This document shows positions 11,136 through 21,547 of a DNA stretch of 64,000 nucleotides, piece by piece. Below the pieces are notes generated by a model. It made no database searches. It was not told the DNA's origin and saw only the letters and a list, made by a program, of their open reading frames with translations. The stretch is from Plenodomus lindquistii (Eukaryota; Ascomycota; Dothideomycetes; Pleosporales; Leptosphaeriaceae): NCBI GenBank assembly GCA_025504975.1, contig JANUWI010000015.1, positions 434,001 to 498,000 of the forward strand, read 5' to 3'. How positions within the stretch are numbered: position 1 is the stretch's first letter; each line of letters starts with the position of its first letter. The position numbers and the translations under genes are program-made.

Positions 11136-12912
11136 TGTGTTACCCAGTGAGCAACGACAATTGATGATCAAAAGCTTGTCAAGGGTATGGAGCAACAACT
11201 GTTGAAAAAGTGGACCGCTATGTGAGCGACAAGAAACAATCCGCTGGAGAAAATATGGGGGGGAGGCAGCCTGTTTATCTCTGGGTCGCTGGGTGGCCTA
11301 ACGGTGCGCAAACGACCCCAGGTTGCACACACAGAGGAGGCTGCAAATTGTCGATCACGTCGCACCCAGGGCCATGTCTGCGTTCAACGTTGCAATCGGG
11401 ATCCGGGTGGCTTGCTTATCTCCACAGCTGACAGAGGGCTGTAATTGGACAATGGGTGTAGGTGGTGGTGAAGGTCCCCGCTTTTCTCCACACGGAGTAC
11501 TCGATGCGGAGAGATGGACAAGCTCGCGGTCACGCTAGCAAAGCCATGCTTATTGTCTCTACGCTTGGCCGGCGTGAGCCCAAGACTTTTCGCGCGCTCC
11601 GGTGTCACACATGCTGAGGAACCAAGAGTTCGTGAGCCGTTGTGCACGTCACAGTATGTAATCTGATACACTCGTCATGCTCTGAGGACTTCGCTGGTGG
11701 CGGGCTTCATTAAAGAATCGAGAGAAACACTTAGCAAATCCCTTCGGCGTTTCTTGACGCGAAAGACACAGCCGCGACCCACCCCAACACCCCAACACTC
11801 CACAAAAGCTCCGAGCCTGCCCACGGGGTCTCCGACTTTTTTCCAGTTGCCAGATGCACGGAGGAGGAGGACCAGAGCCAAGCGCGCGCGGCATCCACAG
11901 CCAACAATGATGTCATCTTCTCTGCATCGAGCTTAGCCGCAGGATGCATGCGATGCTATGCACGTGCTTGGTAAACCTTGTCCACATGCTTGTCACAACT
12001 CACCTCTCGCAGGCCTTTGCGCGCAAAGCGGTCGAATCATTTTGTTTCTTTCTCCCGCCCCCAGGTCAGACTATTCCTTCAACTGGCATGCCGGATAAAA
12101 TGCGGCAGCTTATCCGTCCCCGCCATCACCTGATCCGATGTTCGCCCGGTTGGGCATTCCCACTCACTGCCTTGGACGACATTTTGCGCGTGACAAGTCG
12201 GACCGAGACGTTGCGGTGTGTGCGAGTGCGTTCCTCAAAGGCAAAGTCAGCATGGTTGATGGTCTCCGGATTTCCAGCTTCCATACGGTTGGTACAGAAT
12301 ATTCGAGGGTTGCGCCTCCGTCCAAGTTTGACGAATTGCTGCTTTCCATCTACATCAGGCTTGCCTGCTGATTCGTCAAATTCAGACGGGGGGTGCAACC
12401 TGACGTGCAAGTATCCTGTATGTTGGACTCAAATTCTCCACAGTGCGGTCTGGTCTAATTCCCGATACTGCGGTTCTGCTTCGATGGCCGGGTGAGCGCT
12501 AAGAGACGGCTCACTAGGCAGCGCTGATCGAAAGGTCTGGTCGGTGGGAGCGCGTCTGTACATAGATATACCATAGTATCTCTTGGGGCGTCTGGAGAAA
12601 CGAGCCGACGTAAAATCATTGCCTGATACCCAGGTTAATTGCTATCACTCTGATTCACTTTCAAATTGCGCAGCATTTTTGGGTCGTTTTTTCCTTTTCT
12701 ATGTCGCTGTTTTGTTCCCGGTCTGATGTCGCGTGGCCATCTGCATAGGGCAAAGTGTGACATGAGACTACTATTGAAGCGCTTGTCGTGGTGTGAGTGG
12801 CTGATGTCGAACCTAGGTCGAACTTCGCCGTGTGTGATGGTGAATTTCCACCGCTTGAATCTATCATCGAGCATGGAAGTTGAGAGCTCTGATACGACCT
12901 ACCACGCGTAGT
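11136..12912. other. gene-free stretch
   Basis: About 1.8 kb upstream of the sugar transporter and downstream of the basic protein. A 183-codon plus-strand frame (11944-12495) has a weak signal-like start but no recognisable domain or splice partner. I see nothing I can support as a gene. Confidence 0.5.
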
Positions 12913-14271
12913 TCACCGTCGTATACACTTCCTTTCCCTTTCCCTTTCCTTTCCCTCGCCCACTTCGCCCTTGTCCTCCGCTTCCTGACGTGCATCTTCC
13001 ATCTCCATGTCTTCCATCTCCTTCCCCTTGCCCTTCTCCTTCTCCTTCTCTGCCATATGTTTGTCCAATACCGGTGCAATCATGTGCTTTAACATACGAC
13101 TATTCATCTTCTTCCTCATGTTCTCGTTGGGAAGGCTGAGAATGGCTTTGCTCGCAGCCGCAAAATCTTCGCCATGCATCTCTCGCGTCCACAGCTTCTC
13201 CAGTAGCACCACATACTCATTCCAGTTATCCGGCCCCATCGCTTGCTGGATACCCTTCAGACTGTCTGGGACCTCGTATTGGCATCGTGGAAAGGGGCCG
13301 CGGGGCTTATGGGTCAAGGGCGGGCGGATGGAGGTTGTTTCGACGCGCGGTTGCAGCTTGACTTGAGGAGCCTGGGAGATCTGGCGAGGACATGGAACAA
13401 CTTCGCTCTCGGTGGTCGGCTGTGCGGAAAATTCGTTTTCTTCATCTGCTTTGGTCACGCGTCGGGGCCTCATGGTGCGTAGTGGGACGTCGCTCTCGTC
13501 GTCGTCTTCGTCCTCAATGGTATGCTTGCGGCGACCGGTGGCAGAGGTAGCAGTATCCCGTTTCTTCGACGAGACTTTGTCGAGCTTTGGTTGAGCTGGC
13601 TTGCGAGGCTTTGGAGTGTCGCGTCTTGCGATCCTGGTGGGTTTGGTAGGTTGGGTGACTGGTGTTGGGGTCACTGAGGTCTTTCTCTTGCGCTCGTTTG
13701 CTGGTTTTGTGACGCGTCCAGAGATGATATTTGATTTGACTTTAGGTTCGACTGGCGCTATTCTCTCAGGTTGCGGGTCCTGTGCGAGTAGAGGGTTGTT
13801 GATTGCCTGATTGTCGGCCTTCCGTGGTACCTTTCGTGCAGTATCATTGGGTGGAAGCCGACTACGCCTCTGCCCCGCAATCACGTCGTTTGCAACAGTG
13901 AATGTCGGAATAGGGCTGCCTGGCGGATTTGTCCATTGTGCCGCTCCCATTGGCCGGGCCAAGACTGTGCGCAAACTCGCCATTGGGTTAGAATCGTCCT
14001 GGAAAGGCCTGGCTTCGCCATGAAGGTAAGGCGCCATGACGGGATATTGATTTGTGTAGGGGAATGAGTTGAAAGAGGTGGTATCAAAGTCTGAGGGTGC
14101 ACTTGGAAACGCGGAGCTGTAGGGAAGCATGTTCGGGACCATGGGCGCAGGAACGTTCGCCCCGTGAATATTTGGCGGCAAGTCCAAAGGCCAGCTGAAG
14201 TAATTGCCATCCGCCATTGCACTTTCTTCGTCATAAGGCGGCGCCTGCGTCCAATACGGCGCCTGCGACAT
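12913..14271 (-). CDS. Lys/Arg-rich probable nuclear protein, 452 aa
   Basis: Single exon. The ATG at 14271 (MSQAPYWTQAPPYDEES) is the first true ATG; the frame stays open upstream but starts there with a non-ATG codon. Residues 1-120 are Pro/Asn/Tyr-rich and look disordered. The middle (about 145-300) is strongly basic with several bipartite-like clusters such as NERKRKTS, KPRKPAQPKLDK and GRRKHTIEDEDDDESD. A compact conserved-looking block follows near the C-terminus, FPRCQYEVPDSLKGIQQAMG then WNEYVVLLEKLWTREMHGED and NENMRKKMNSRMLKHMIAPV. The end is a low-complexity Lys/Glu/Arg tail. I do not recognise a named domain. Nuclear localisation is inferred from composition. Confidence 0.75.
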   Translation of the reverse strand: MSQAPYWTQAPPYDEESAMADGNYFSWPLDLPPNIHGANVPAPMVPNMLPYSSAFPSAPSDFDTTSFNSFPYTNQYPVMAPYLHGEARPFQDDSNPMASLRTVLARPMGAAQWTNPPGSPIPTFTVANDVIAGQRRSRLPPNDTARKVPRKADNQAINNPLLAQDPQPERIAPVEPKVKSNIISGRVTKPANERKRKTSVTPTPVTQPTKPTRIARRDTPKPRKPAQPKLDKVSSKKRDTATSATGRRKHTIEDEDDDESDVPLRTMRPRRVTKADEENEFSAQPTTESEVVPCPRQISQAPQVKLQPRVETTSIRPPLTHKPRGPFPRCQYEVPDSLKGIQQAMGPDNWNEYVVLLEKLWTREMHGEDFAAASKAILSLPNENMRKKMNSRMLKHMIAPVLDKHMAEKEKEKGKGKEMEDMEMEDARQEAEDKGEVGEGKERERERKCIRR

Positions 14272-15335
14272 GACGGGGACGAGTTGGGACGTTGCTGCCA
14301 GGTCACAATTGTGATGGTAGAAGGTGAGGTGCGGCAAAGTGAGAGAAGGCGCGAGAGTCGAGAGCTGAGTGCGTGCCTCTCTCACCACCACCCTACGTCA
14401 CTTCCCATATCTTATCGCAACCACTTGCCTTCACCCTGCTCAGCAATTTCATATTACAAAACGAAAGCTTGTGCAGAAATCGTTTCGCAGGCCTCCGAGT
14501 ACAGCAGGCCATGTTGTCCATCATGCACTCACTACGATATCATGGAAGGTGAGGTAACACCTGCAAAGCGTTTGCGTTTTGCGAGGCCGAATATCGGCCG
14601 GTCACAAAGAGCCTTGACGCATACATCACTATATTCTGCCATCGGACGGTTCTCTCTCACGACGTTAGTCATGTTCTTCATGTCGGCAACTCCTAAAAGA
14701 CGAACGATCGCAACCGCCTATCGCAGCGAGGAACTTACAACAGCTACTTTCAGCGTATATGTTATATACTTGATATATCCGGGATCGTTCAACAGCGCAG
14801 TAGGACCAGAAGTGGTGAGCATACTCATTCGAGGAGCTTAAGAGTTCCTCATGTATACTGCATGACAGCATTCAGACGCACCAGCCCTTCTCTCCATAAA
14901 TGGTGGGTCTTTACTATAATGCACATCGCTGCCCATCAAATAGTCCTCCGAACTCATTCGAAACGCAATGAAATCCTCAAAACAGCAAGTTTTAAGCGCA
15001 GCTCAGCATCCGAAGGAAAAGAGATTGAATGGGGTAGGTGCAACGACCAGATCAACCACATAGCGAATCGTTTATCACGTTCACACATCATCGCAAAAGC
15101 ACCGGTCTTCAAGTTGTAAAGGAGCGAAGAGGGAACGAACAGACCCAGAGTCTCGTCGTCATTGTCATTAATCTACGTGAAATATACACCATCAATCAAA
15201 GTAAAGCGCACGAAGCCGTCAACACGTTATCATCGTTGTACATCATCATATTTTCTGTATCACTCCGATCATCGCACACGATACCATCTACTCATCTACC
15301 TCGATCTCTACCCCCCTCGCCCCCTGGTCGTCTGG
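14272..15335. other. gene-free stretch
   Basis: About 1.06 kb. It holds the promoter of the basic protein and the 3' side of core-family gene 2. A plus-strand frame starting at 14543 (MEGEVTPAKRLRFARPNIGR) is open for about 100 codons but has no partner exon or domain. Confidence 0.4.
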
Positions 15336-16616
15336 CTATTCCGCCGACGGTGCGTCGAAGTCAAAGGGATCGAATAAGCCAACATCCTCACCCTCCGCGC
15401 CAATATTGCCAGCTTGTACTTCTTGGGCCAGAGATTGGGCGATCGAGCCTCCAAGAGCCGTTTCGAAACCTGGAGGCAAGTTTCTTAGCGGGTCGTCCAT
15501 TTCTAACGGGTTTGCGTCATGGTCTCCAGTTGCCGCAAGGACTCCAACTCTCGACGGCTCAGCTCCAGAGGGCCCAATTCCAGAAACTCCAGCGACGGTT
15601 CGCTGCGCTTCCAAGCTACTTCGCGCGCTGTGAATCGCCTGGAGTCGACCCAGCTTCTCGTAGTAAGCTTTGCGAAGTTGCGTTCCTTCTTCAGGAGTCG
15701 GGTGCCTCGAGAATGGGGGATATGGAATAACTTCCCGATACTGACGACGCTGATCATCCGTCAATCTACCCCACGTTTCGTTGAATTGGGTAAACTGGGA
15801 CAGGTGCTTGAATGGAAGCGCTACGTATTTGTCGACGTACTGACGCGTCATCACTTCTGATGCTGCCAGTTTGCTGGTGGCCAAGAGCTGTGCAACCATA
15901 TGCATGCGCTGCGGGAACGTGGCATTGCGATCGGTTTCTCCATCGAGCTGAAAGTGCGACGCTGATGTAAACGATGGGCCACAAGCGCCATTCTGGTGCA
16001 GTGAAATGGCCTGAGAAACGACGCTCCAAGCGATAGCCTCGACTTGCACGGGATCTGTGCACTCTCCGCCCGGTTGGAACTTTTCCAGTGACCAAGGACA
16101 CCCCTCAGCGTCCCAGACATCGTCGAGAGATGAGATTGCTGTCATGATCTTGCGAACGTACCAGGCCGTCTCCATGTCGTTGGTGGGTACGCCCCACAAT
16201 GCCGGGACGGTCAACCAGATGGGACGTCGCAGGAACTCTTTCACCTGATCTATGTTCTTGAAGTTGAGACCATTGAGGGTAGTCGGGGACGCGGGTCGCA
16301 TCGTCCCTTGAGCGGGACCAATGATACCAGGTGCAATCGGCTGAACAGCTTGTGGAGCTTTGCCATTTGCATGACTTCTAGACTCTTGGTCGCGCTCCTG
16401 TTGATCTCGCGGTGGCAGCATAGAAAACGTATCGCTTGGCGGCTGAAGGAGTGCTGGTGTAGGTGTTGACGACACGTACATGGCCTGCGGCTGGCCTGGC
16501 TGTGTGACCATTTCGCGCAATGTCGTCTCGGGGGGTGGCAGAAGTCCTAATTCTGGACCGAAAGCGAATGGATTGGAGGTTCCCTGGCTGGGTACACGCG
16601 ATTTGTCCGGGGGCAT
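15336..16616 (-). CDS. core-family protein 2, intact, 426 aa
   Basis: Uninterrupted frame from an ATG at 16616. It is a paralog of the protein at 2611-4984 in the same order. A short TTLREMVTQPGQPQAM element matches AMRELFKQPGN in protein 1. Then come MRPASPTTLNGLNF, WYVRKIMTAISSLDDVWDAE, ECTDPVQVEAIAWSVV, FPQRMHMVAQLLATSK and EVMTRQYVDKYVALPFKHL. The C-terminus is Gly/Ser-rich and ends acidic and aromatic (GLFDPFDFDAP), as protein 1 ends DLFDIGG. It lacks the long N-terminal low-complexity region and all introns of protein 1, so the core is the conserved unit. There is no signal peptide, membrane helix or known catalytic motif. The function is unknown. Confidence 0.82.
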   Translation of the reverse strand: MPPDKSRVPSQGTSNPFAFGPELGLLPPPETTLREMVTQPGQPQAMYVSSTPTPALLQPPSDTFSMLPPRDQQERDQESRSHANGKAPQAVQPIAPGIIGPAQGTMRPASPTTLNGLNFKNIDQVKEFLRRPIWLTVPALWGVPTNDMETAWYVRKIMTAISSLDDVWDAEGCPWSLEKFQPGGECTDPVQVEAIAWSVVSQAISLHQNGACGPSFTSASHFQLDGETDRNATFPQRMHMVAQLLATSKLAASEVMTRQYVDKYVALPFKHLSQFTQFNETWGRLTDDQRRQYREVIPYPPFSRHPTPEEGTQLRKAYYEKLGRLQAIHSARSSLEAQRTVAGVSGIGPSGAEPSRVGVLAATGDHDANPLEMDDPLRNLPPGFETALGGSIAQSLAQEVQAGNIGAEGEDVGLFDPFDFDAPSAE

Positions 16617-17355
16617 CGTTCGTCAGGACAGAGGGATCAAGGTAGTGTGCGTACAAGAAGGATGATGAAAATCGAAGAGCAAGAGGCAGCAAGAGTTTTC
16701 TAACCCAAGGTCGCACACGCCAAATTCCCATCCACAATAACAACTGGGGTGGATCCGACCGTTTGCCGTGGCGCTGGACACCCACTTTCACCATGACTTT
16801 GGTAAAGTCTTGTCCACGCTAGTACGATGAATCTCAAACCAACAGGAGTAGGAAGTCATTATACATGTAGGAATACTTGAACTGTGGACCGTGTCACCGG
16901 CCTGAGATATTGTCAGTGATGCCGTTGACCCCGAGTCATCTCGACGAGATGGTCACATACGTACATGGACTCCGCGCTTCGATCTTCCGCGAGCATAGAA
17001 AACTCCATGCTTCATGTGTTCGCCTCGAAATACTCGACGTTGCGCTGCGCCTATTCACTAATCTTAGTTCCGTCCACGGCGCTCCTTCATATAGAAGAAC
17101 CGGACCAGGCCGACCGAAGCACTTTTCCCATACTGGGACGATAATGAACAGTTTACTACCCCGGGATCTGTGCTCAGTATCCAGAGCCTCACTCTCAATA
17201 CCAGTATCAATCTGCCACGGTGTCTCAAGAGCCTGTCATGTGGTCTCTTTATCCCGAACCTCCATGCACTCTTCCAAAGAACTATTGCAAGCATCTTTAA
17301 ACCACGCCCACCACTCTGCAACTTCCTTGCTGATCTTCCAGGACTAAACGTAAAC
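16617..17355. other. gene-free stretch
   Basis: About 740 bases. A 156-codon plus-strand frame (16877-17347) has no domain, signal or splice partner and lies partly over the 3' end of the next gene. Confidence 0.45.
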
Positions 17356-17746
17356 TTATTGGAACGCCGTAACGAACTGCATAGACCCTGAGTTACTTGA
17401 CAGCATGATCTCTGCTAGGCTCTGCAATTCTTCATGCAGACGAACCTGGTGAGGGTCTTGAAAGCGTTGGGGAGGCATCGCTGGAGATGCGATGACTGCT
17501 GGACACTCTTCGACGTTCTTGAAACGACTGTGCGCGTGTATAGGGGCTTTTGTATCATCAATATGGCGCTGGGAATTCGCAAACGGGGAAGATAATGACA
17601 GCTTACATTTGGCGAACCCGTATTTCCGGGACACCAGCCATACCACCACGCAGAATCGCACTGCTCGTACCTTTTTGCTTATCTGAGGACGAGCCGTCGG
17701 CGATGTATGATGGACTGCAGTTGGTGCCGTCGAAGGTGTTACCCAT
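17356..17746 (-). CDS. small two-exon protein, 103 aa, unknown
   Basis: Exons 17746-17607 and 17527-17356 flank a 79-nt intron (GTAAGC donor, CACAG acceptor). The first exon reads MGNTFDGTNCSPSYIADGSS and onward to GGMAGVPEIRVRQ. The second carries FKNVEECPAVIASPAMPPQR and then LHEELQSLAEIMLSSNS. The frame is preserved only when the intron is removed; each half alone is a short fragment, which is why the gene is easy to miss. There is no signal peptide or membrane segment, and I recognise no family. Support is a clean ATG, a canonical intron, protein-like composition and a sensible stop. Confidence 0.6.
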
Positions 17747-18420
17747 GCGGAGAGACTCTTTCGAGTGTTAGACTAGGAGCTGGAATCGAATTGAACGATT
17801 GAGTCAGTGGAGGTTTTTGTCGAGGTTTGTATATAACTTCCACCAACCATATATACCCACTCACCTCTCCCCATTCCCCTTTCAAGCCTGACCATTGCCC
17901 AAAGCCACGAAGCTAATGTAGTCCTGTCCTCTCGTTTGCTACCACCGACCTTCTGATCACTGTATGTACAAACCCAGTGTGTCACGAGTGGTGGAACGTG
18001 ACATGTACGTGTCTTGAGAGGGGTGTCTGATGTTCGAGGGGAAAAGGGTGGGGATATATAAGTGTGATTTGTGAGAGTGGATGTTGCGACAAGATTTCGT
18101 GGGGGCGTGGGTGGGTGATAGATGCGAAGAAGAGTGATTTAGTTGAGTGGAGACATGTTGAAACTGTAGCAATTATGCTCATGGAGACGAACAAGGGTTT
18201 GGGAATCTCTTTCTAGGATTCGTTCTGCTGTTCTATGTCCTTCTAGGCATTAGAGCGGTATGATCAACCCATCTCCACCTCGACTGACCATCTGGAAACC
18301 CACCCTCTTGCTCATTCCAATCAACTTACCCTTTATGAACGCCACACCATGCAGAACTCGATTCTTGCCACATACCCAGACACATCTCCATCTTCCACAT
18401 GTATCCCCATCTCCATCCAT
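17747..18420. other. gene-free stretch
   Basis: About 670 bases between the start of the small gene and the 3' end of the AAA ATPase gene. I see no supported feature. Confidence 0.5.
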
Positions 18421-20677
18421 CTACCCATAAAGCGTGCCCCTCGTCCTCTCACCAAACTGACTCTCATTGTGCAAATGCTGCGTAACCTCCATCGTAGTAA
18501 CCACATGTTCATACGCCAACTTCTCATCCTTGCGGCTAGCCAACAACCGCGCAATCTTGAGGATATTCTTGATCTGGCGTCCATTCATAGTCAGGCGGGA
18601 TAATTCCTCCAGCTCAGCCTTGCTAATGACGTGGTCCGGGCTTGAGGCAGCGAGGAAGTTGTTCCAGATGGTGCGGCGGCTGGTAATGGACAAGTCGGGG
18701 TAATCGAGCGAGATGTGAATGCGGGATTGGAACGCCGGGTCAAAAGTCTGTACGCGATTGGTGGTGAGGAACATGGTTCCCTCGTAGTATTCCAGAACAC
18801 GAAGGAAAATGGAGACGAGTTTGTTGCGCTCGAGTTCGTGGAGGGAGCGCTGTTCGAGGAAGACGTCGGCTTCGTCGAGGAGGAGGACGGCGTTCCAGCG
18901 TGTGCACATTTCTAGAATGTTTTGGAGGTTTGATTCAACTTTTCGGGGGTCGTAGCCGAGATCCCCCGCGCTCATGAGGTAGAGCGGTACGCGCATTTCT
19001 TCGGCTACAGACTCGGATGTGAGGGTTTTGCCGACGCCAGGGGGGCCACAGAGCAGGATGATCATGCCTTTTCCTTTGCCTTCAATCACGTCGTCAAAGG
19101 TGTCTTTGAGCTTGCGCTGCGACTCTGTGAAGCCGAGGATAAGTTCTTTCTGGTTCTTTGGCAGGACAAGACGGTCGAAGGCGTCAGTCTGCCAGGTGAT
19201 GTCGTGGACGCAGTTGACGAACAAGTTGAGCCAGAGTTTGTCTTTGAGAGAGTAACCCCGAAGAAGAGGCGTGCAGATGAGCTTCTGCTCGGGGGTTAGG
19301 GGTTGTTGCTTTTTGGATTCGTCTTCGTCGGCGAAAGCCCCGTCGGCGGGTATGCCGTCGCCGTTGTCCCAGTCTTCGATATACTCTTCCTCTTCCTCTT
19401 CGCCGATACCATCGTCGTCATTGTTGTCGCAAGAGTTATGGGTGTTTGATGTGACATCTTTCTGGTTTAGTGGCCCTACATTGATGGCGTAATGAGGGTT
19501 GAATCGGTTCCAGCCATGCGTGTCGATGACGATCTGGGACTTCTTAGCATACAGTCATCAAGAGACAGCCCGGGTTCACAAAGCGAGCTCCGGCAACTTC
19601 TCAAAGCATGCTGAACGTGATGAAGGGATGATTACTTACTCTACCTTTGACATTGTACTGGTCCTTGGTGCCAAACTCCCCGATCCTCCAGGCCACACCC
19701 TGATAAGCACGATAGTTGGCTCCAGCGAGGGCTTCAGCCTTTGCACCACGCTCTATCAGCCGTGTCTTTACGGCTTCACCTTCCGGATGGAACTCGAGCG
19801 GGAAGACTCTGAGAGCGTTGATTGGTCGGGTGCCAGTATAGGACAGGATGGACAAGTTGATTTTGTTACTGCCAAACTTGGCGCCGTCCCAGTCGACATA
19901 CTTGCACGTGAGCCAGAAGCATGGGACATTGCCGTTGGTGAGCCCGTAATGAGTTTCGACAAGTGTCAGTGCGGTCTCTTGGCCGTCCTGGCGGGCAAAG
20001 ACTGTCGCGCCAGGCTGAAATAAGGTCCAGAGATGTTCGTAGGTCATGACACGTTTGCTCTTCATGTCCTGAGAGGTATCGATCATGCTCTTGAATTCTT
20101 TGACCAGGATATCTTGTAGCAGTACGGCATGGGCTTTGGTAGTACGCTCATCTTCGGTGTCGTCGCCGAGCTTACTGATGGCCGCCTGGAGGTCTGCCCA
20201 GCGGTGAATGAGCGGCTCGAACTTGCCAGAGAATTCGAGGCGGTTGAGCCCGACGGTGACGCCCGGATAGTTCTTGAGCACGCTGTTGAGCACTTTTTTG
20301 AGGAGCGGGCTTTGCACGACGATGGAGTGGATGGCCAGGACGCGCTGAGGGTCATTGTAGACCTTTACGTTGCGCACCAAAAGCGCCCATTTAGCGGTCT
20401 CGGTGTTCTCGGCTGGGTCGCCAATGTCCTCGGGGATAGTGTCCTGCCACTTGAAGCGACCTCGTTTGTCTTCCTTGCCAGAGTAGAGCTGCTTCGAGCC
20501 ATTCTTCATACCAGTCTCGCACTGTTCCTCGTCGCCATCCTTGTGCTCAACACCGCTGTCATTGGACTCCTGTCCCTTTGCGTCACCGTTTACCGAGATG
20601 TGCTTGACGCCATTGGTCAGCGCTTTGACTGCTGACACGTCGCTCTCATCAGACGAAGATGACGTCGTCGCAGGCAT
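18421..20677 (-). CDS. AAA-family ATPase with long N-terminal domain (DUF7025 type)
   Basis: Two exons (20677-19640, 19533-18421) with a 106-nt intron give 716 residues. Removing the intron restores VKGRIVIDTHGWNRFNP. Residues about 80-350 form the domain typical of this fungal group (ALLVRNVKVYNDPQRVLAIH, FQPGATVFARQDGQE, CKYVDWDGAKFG). An acidic run of Asp and Glu follows the intron. The ATPase domain has Walker A GPPGVGKT (about 509-516), Walker B VLLLDEAD (about 562-569), a sensor-like FLTTNRVQTFDPAFQSRIH with its arginine finger, and a lid with NGRQIKNILKIA. Relatives are related to BCS1/CDC48-like AAA proteins, but the substrate and role are not established. It is divergently transcribed from the homoserine kinase fusion, with about 870 bases between the two starts. 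Confidence 0.9.
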
Positions 20678-21547
20678 AGCGCACGATGTGTTGTATTAGG
20701 GACGATTTCGATTACTCTTGTTGAACCAGGCTCTGAGTCTGTGGCGACCGCTGTGTCAAGGCGGTTGAGAAGCTGCTGCTGGTGGTTGTGGAAGAGATAT
20801 GAGGTGGCAAAGAAAAGATGTGGGAAAAGGGTATTTCGATAATCTTTGTGAGCCTAGTGAGGTTCTTGGGCACGCAGAAAGACGAGGTGAAGGTAGAATT
20901 GAAGGTAGAATTGAAGGCCTCATTACAGCATGCGTGGGGATTATAAAGGCGTGACCGGTGAGGCTCAGCCTGCTGCCTGCACGCCGAGCACGAACCTTGT
21001 CGTCTGCAGGCTACAGTCACACGAAGATGGTTGAATGGAAAAGGGCGGCCTTGCGGAGCGCAGGACACGTTGGCTTGGTGCTGCTGCACGATACATGCGC
21101 CATACTTGGGCTCATGCACTGCATTGCTGTCCTCGGCCTCGTCCTGAGGCTGCGGGAGCCGCTAAGGAACCGCCCGCATAGACCTCTGGCGGTTGCGTTG
21201 CGGGTGGCTCAGAGATGACTGTGGGAGCGCTTCAACGAGCGAGATGAGAGACTAACGTAGATGGCGAGCTCGAAAGACGCGATCGATGAAGAGGTTGATG
21301 GTGCTAGACGCGGCGAAGGTAGGACAAGGCGGGAGGGGAGGGATCGGATCAGATAAGATAAGAGATTCAAGTTTACTTGTCGTTACGTGGTTACCCCGCG
21401 ACATCGGCGGTCGGGCGGTCGGAGGTGAGCCCCGCAGCGACCGACGACTTTTTTTATTTCTCGTCGTGTCGTGGGGCGTCGTGCTTTGGTTTGGCGCAGC
21501 ACGACTCCAAGCAAAGGAAAGGGCGTCTGCGTTCTCCCTCCACCGCC
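20678..21547. promoter_or_regulatory. shared divergent upstream region
   Basis: About 870 bases lie between the divergent starts of the AAA ATPase and the homoserine kinase fusion and must hold both promoters. It contains a 12-base direct repeat at 20889-20917. The reading frame of the fusion stays open for 57 codons upstream of its ATG. Confidence 0.5.
20889..20917. repeat. direct repeat GAAGGTAGAATT x2 plus partial
   Basis: Two perfect 12-base units followed by the first five bases of a third, in the leader or promoter of the AAA ATPase gene. Confidence 0.85.

Noticed and set aside
11944..12495. 183-codon plus-strand open frame upstream of the sugar transporter
   Set aside because: It has no domain, low-complexity features or splice partner, and its composition does not resemble the conserved genes nearby. 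I treat it as a chance frame in a long intergenic gap.
21377..21547. N-terminal extension of the homoserine kinase fusion
   Set aside because: Open for 57 codons, but the conserved kinase N-terminus begins directly at the ATG at 21548, which has a strong initiation context.
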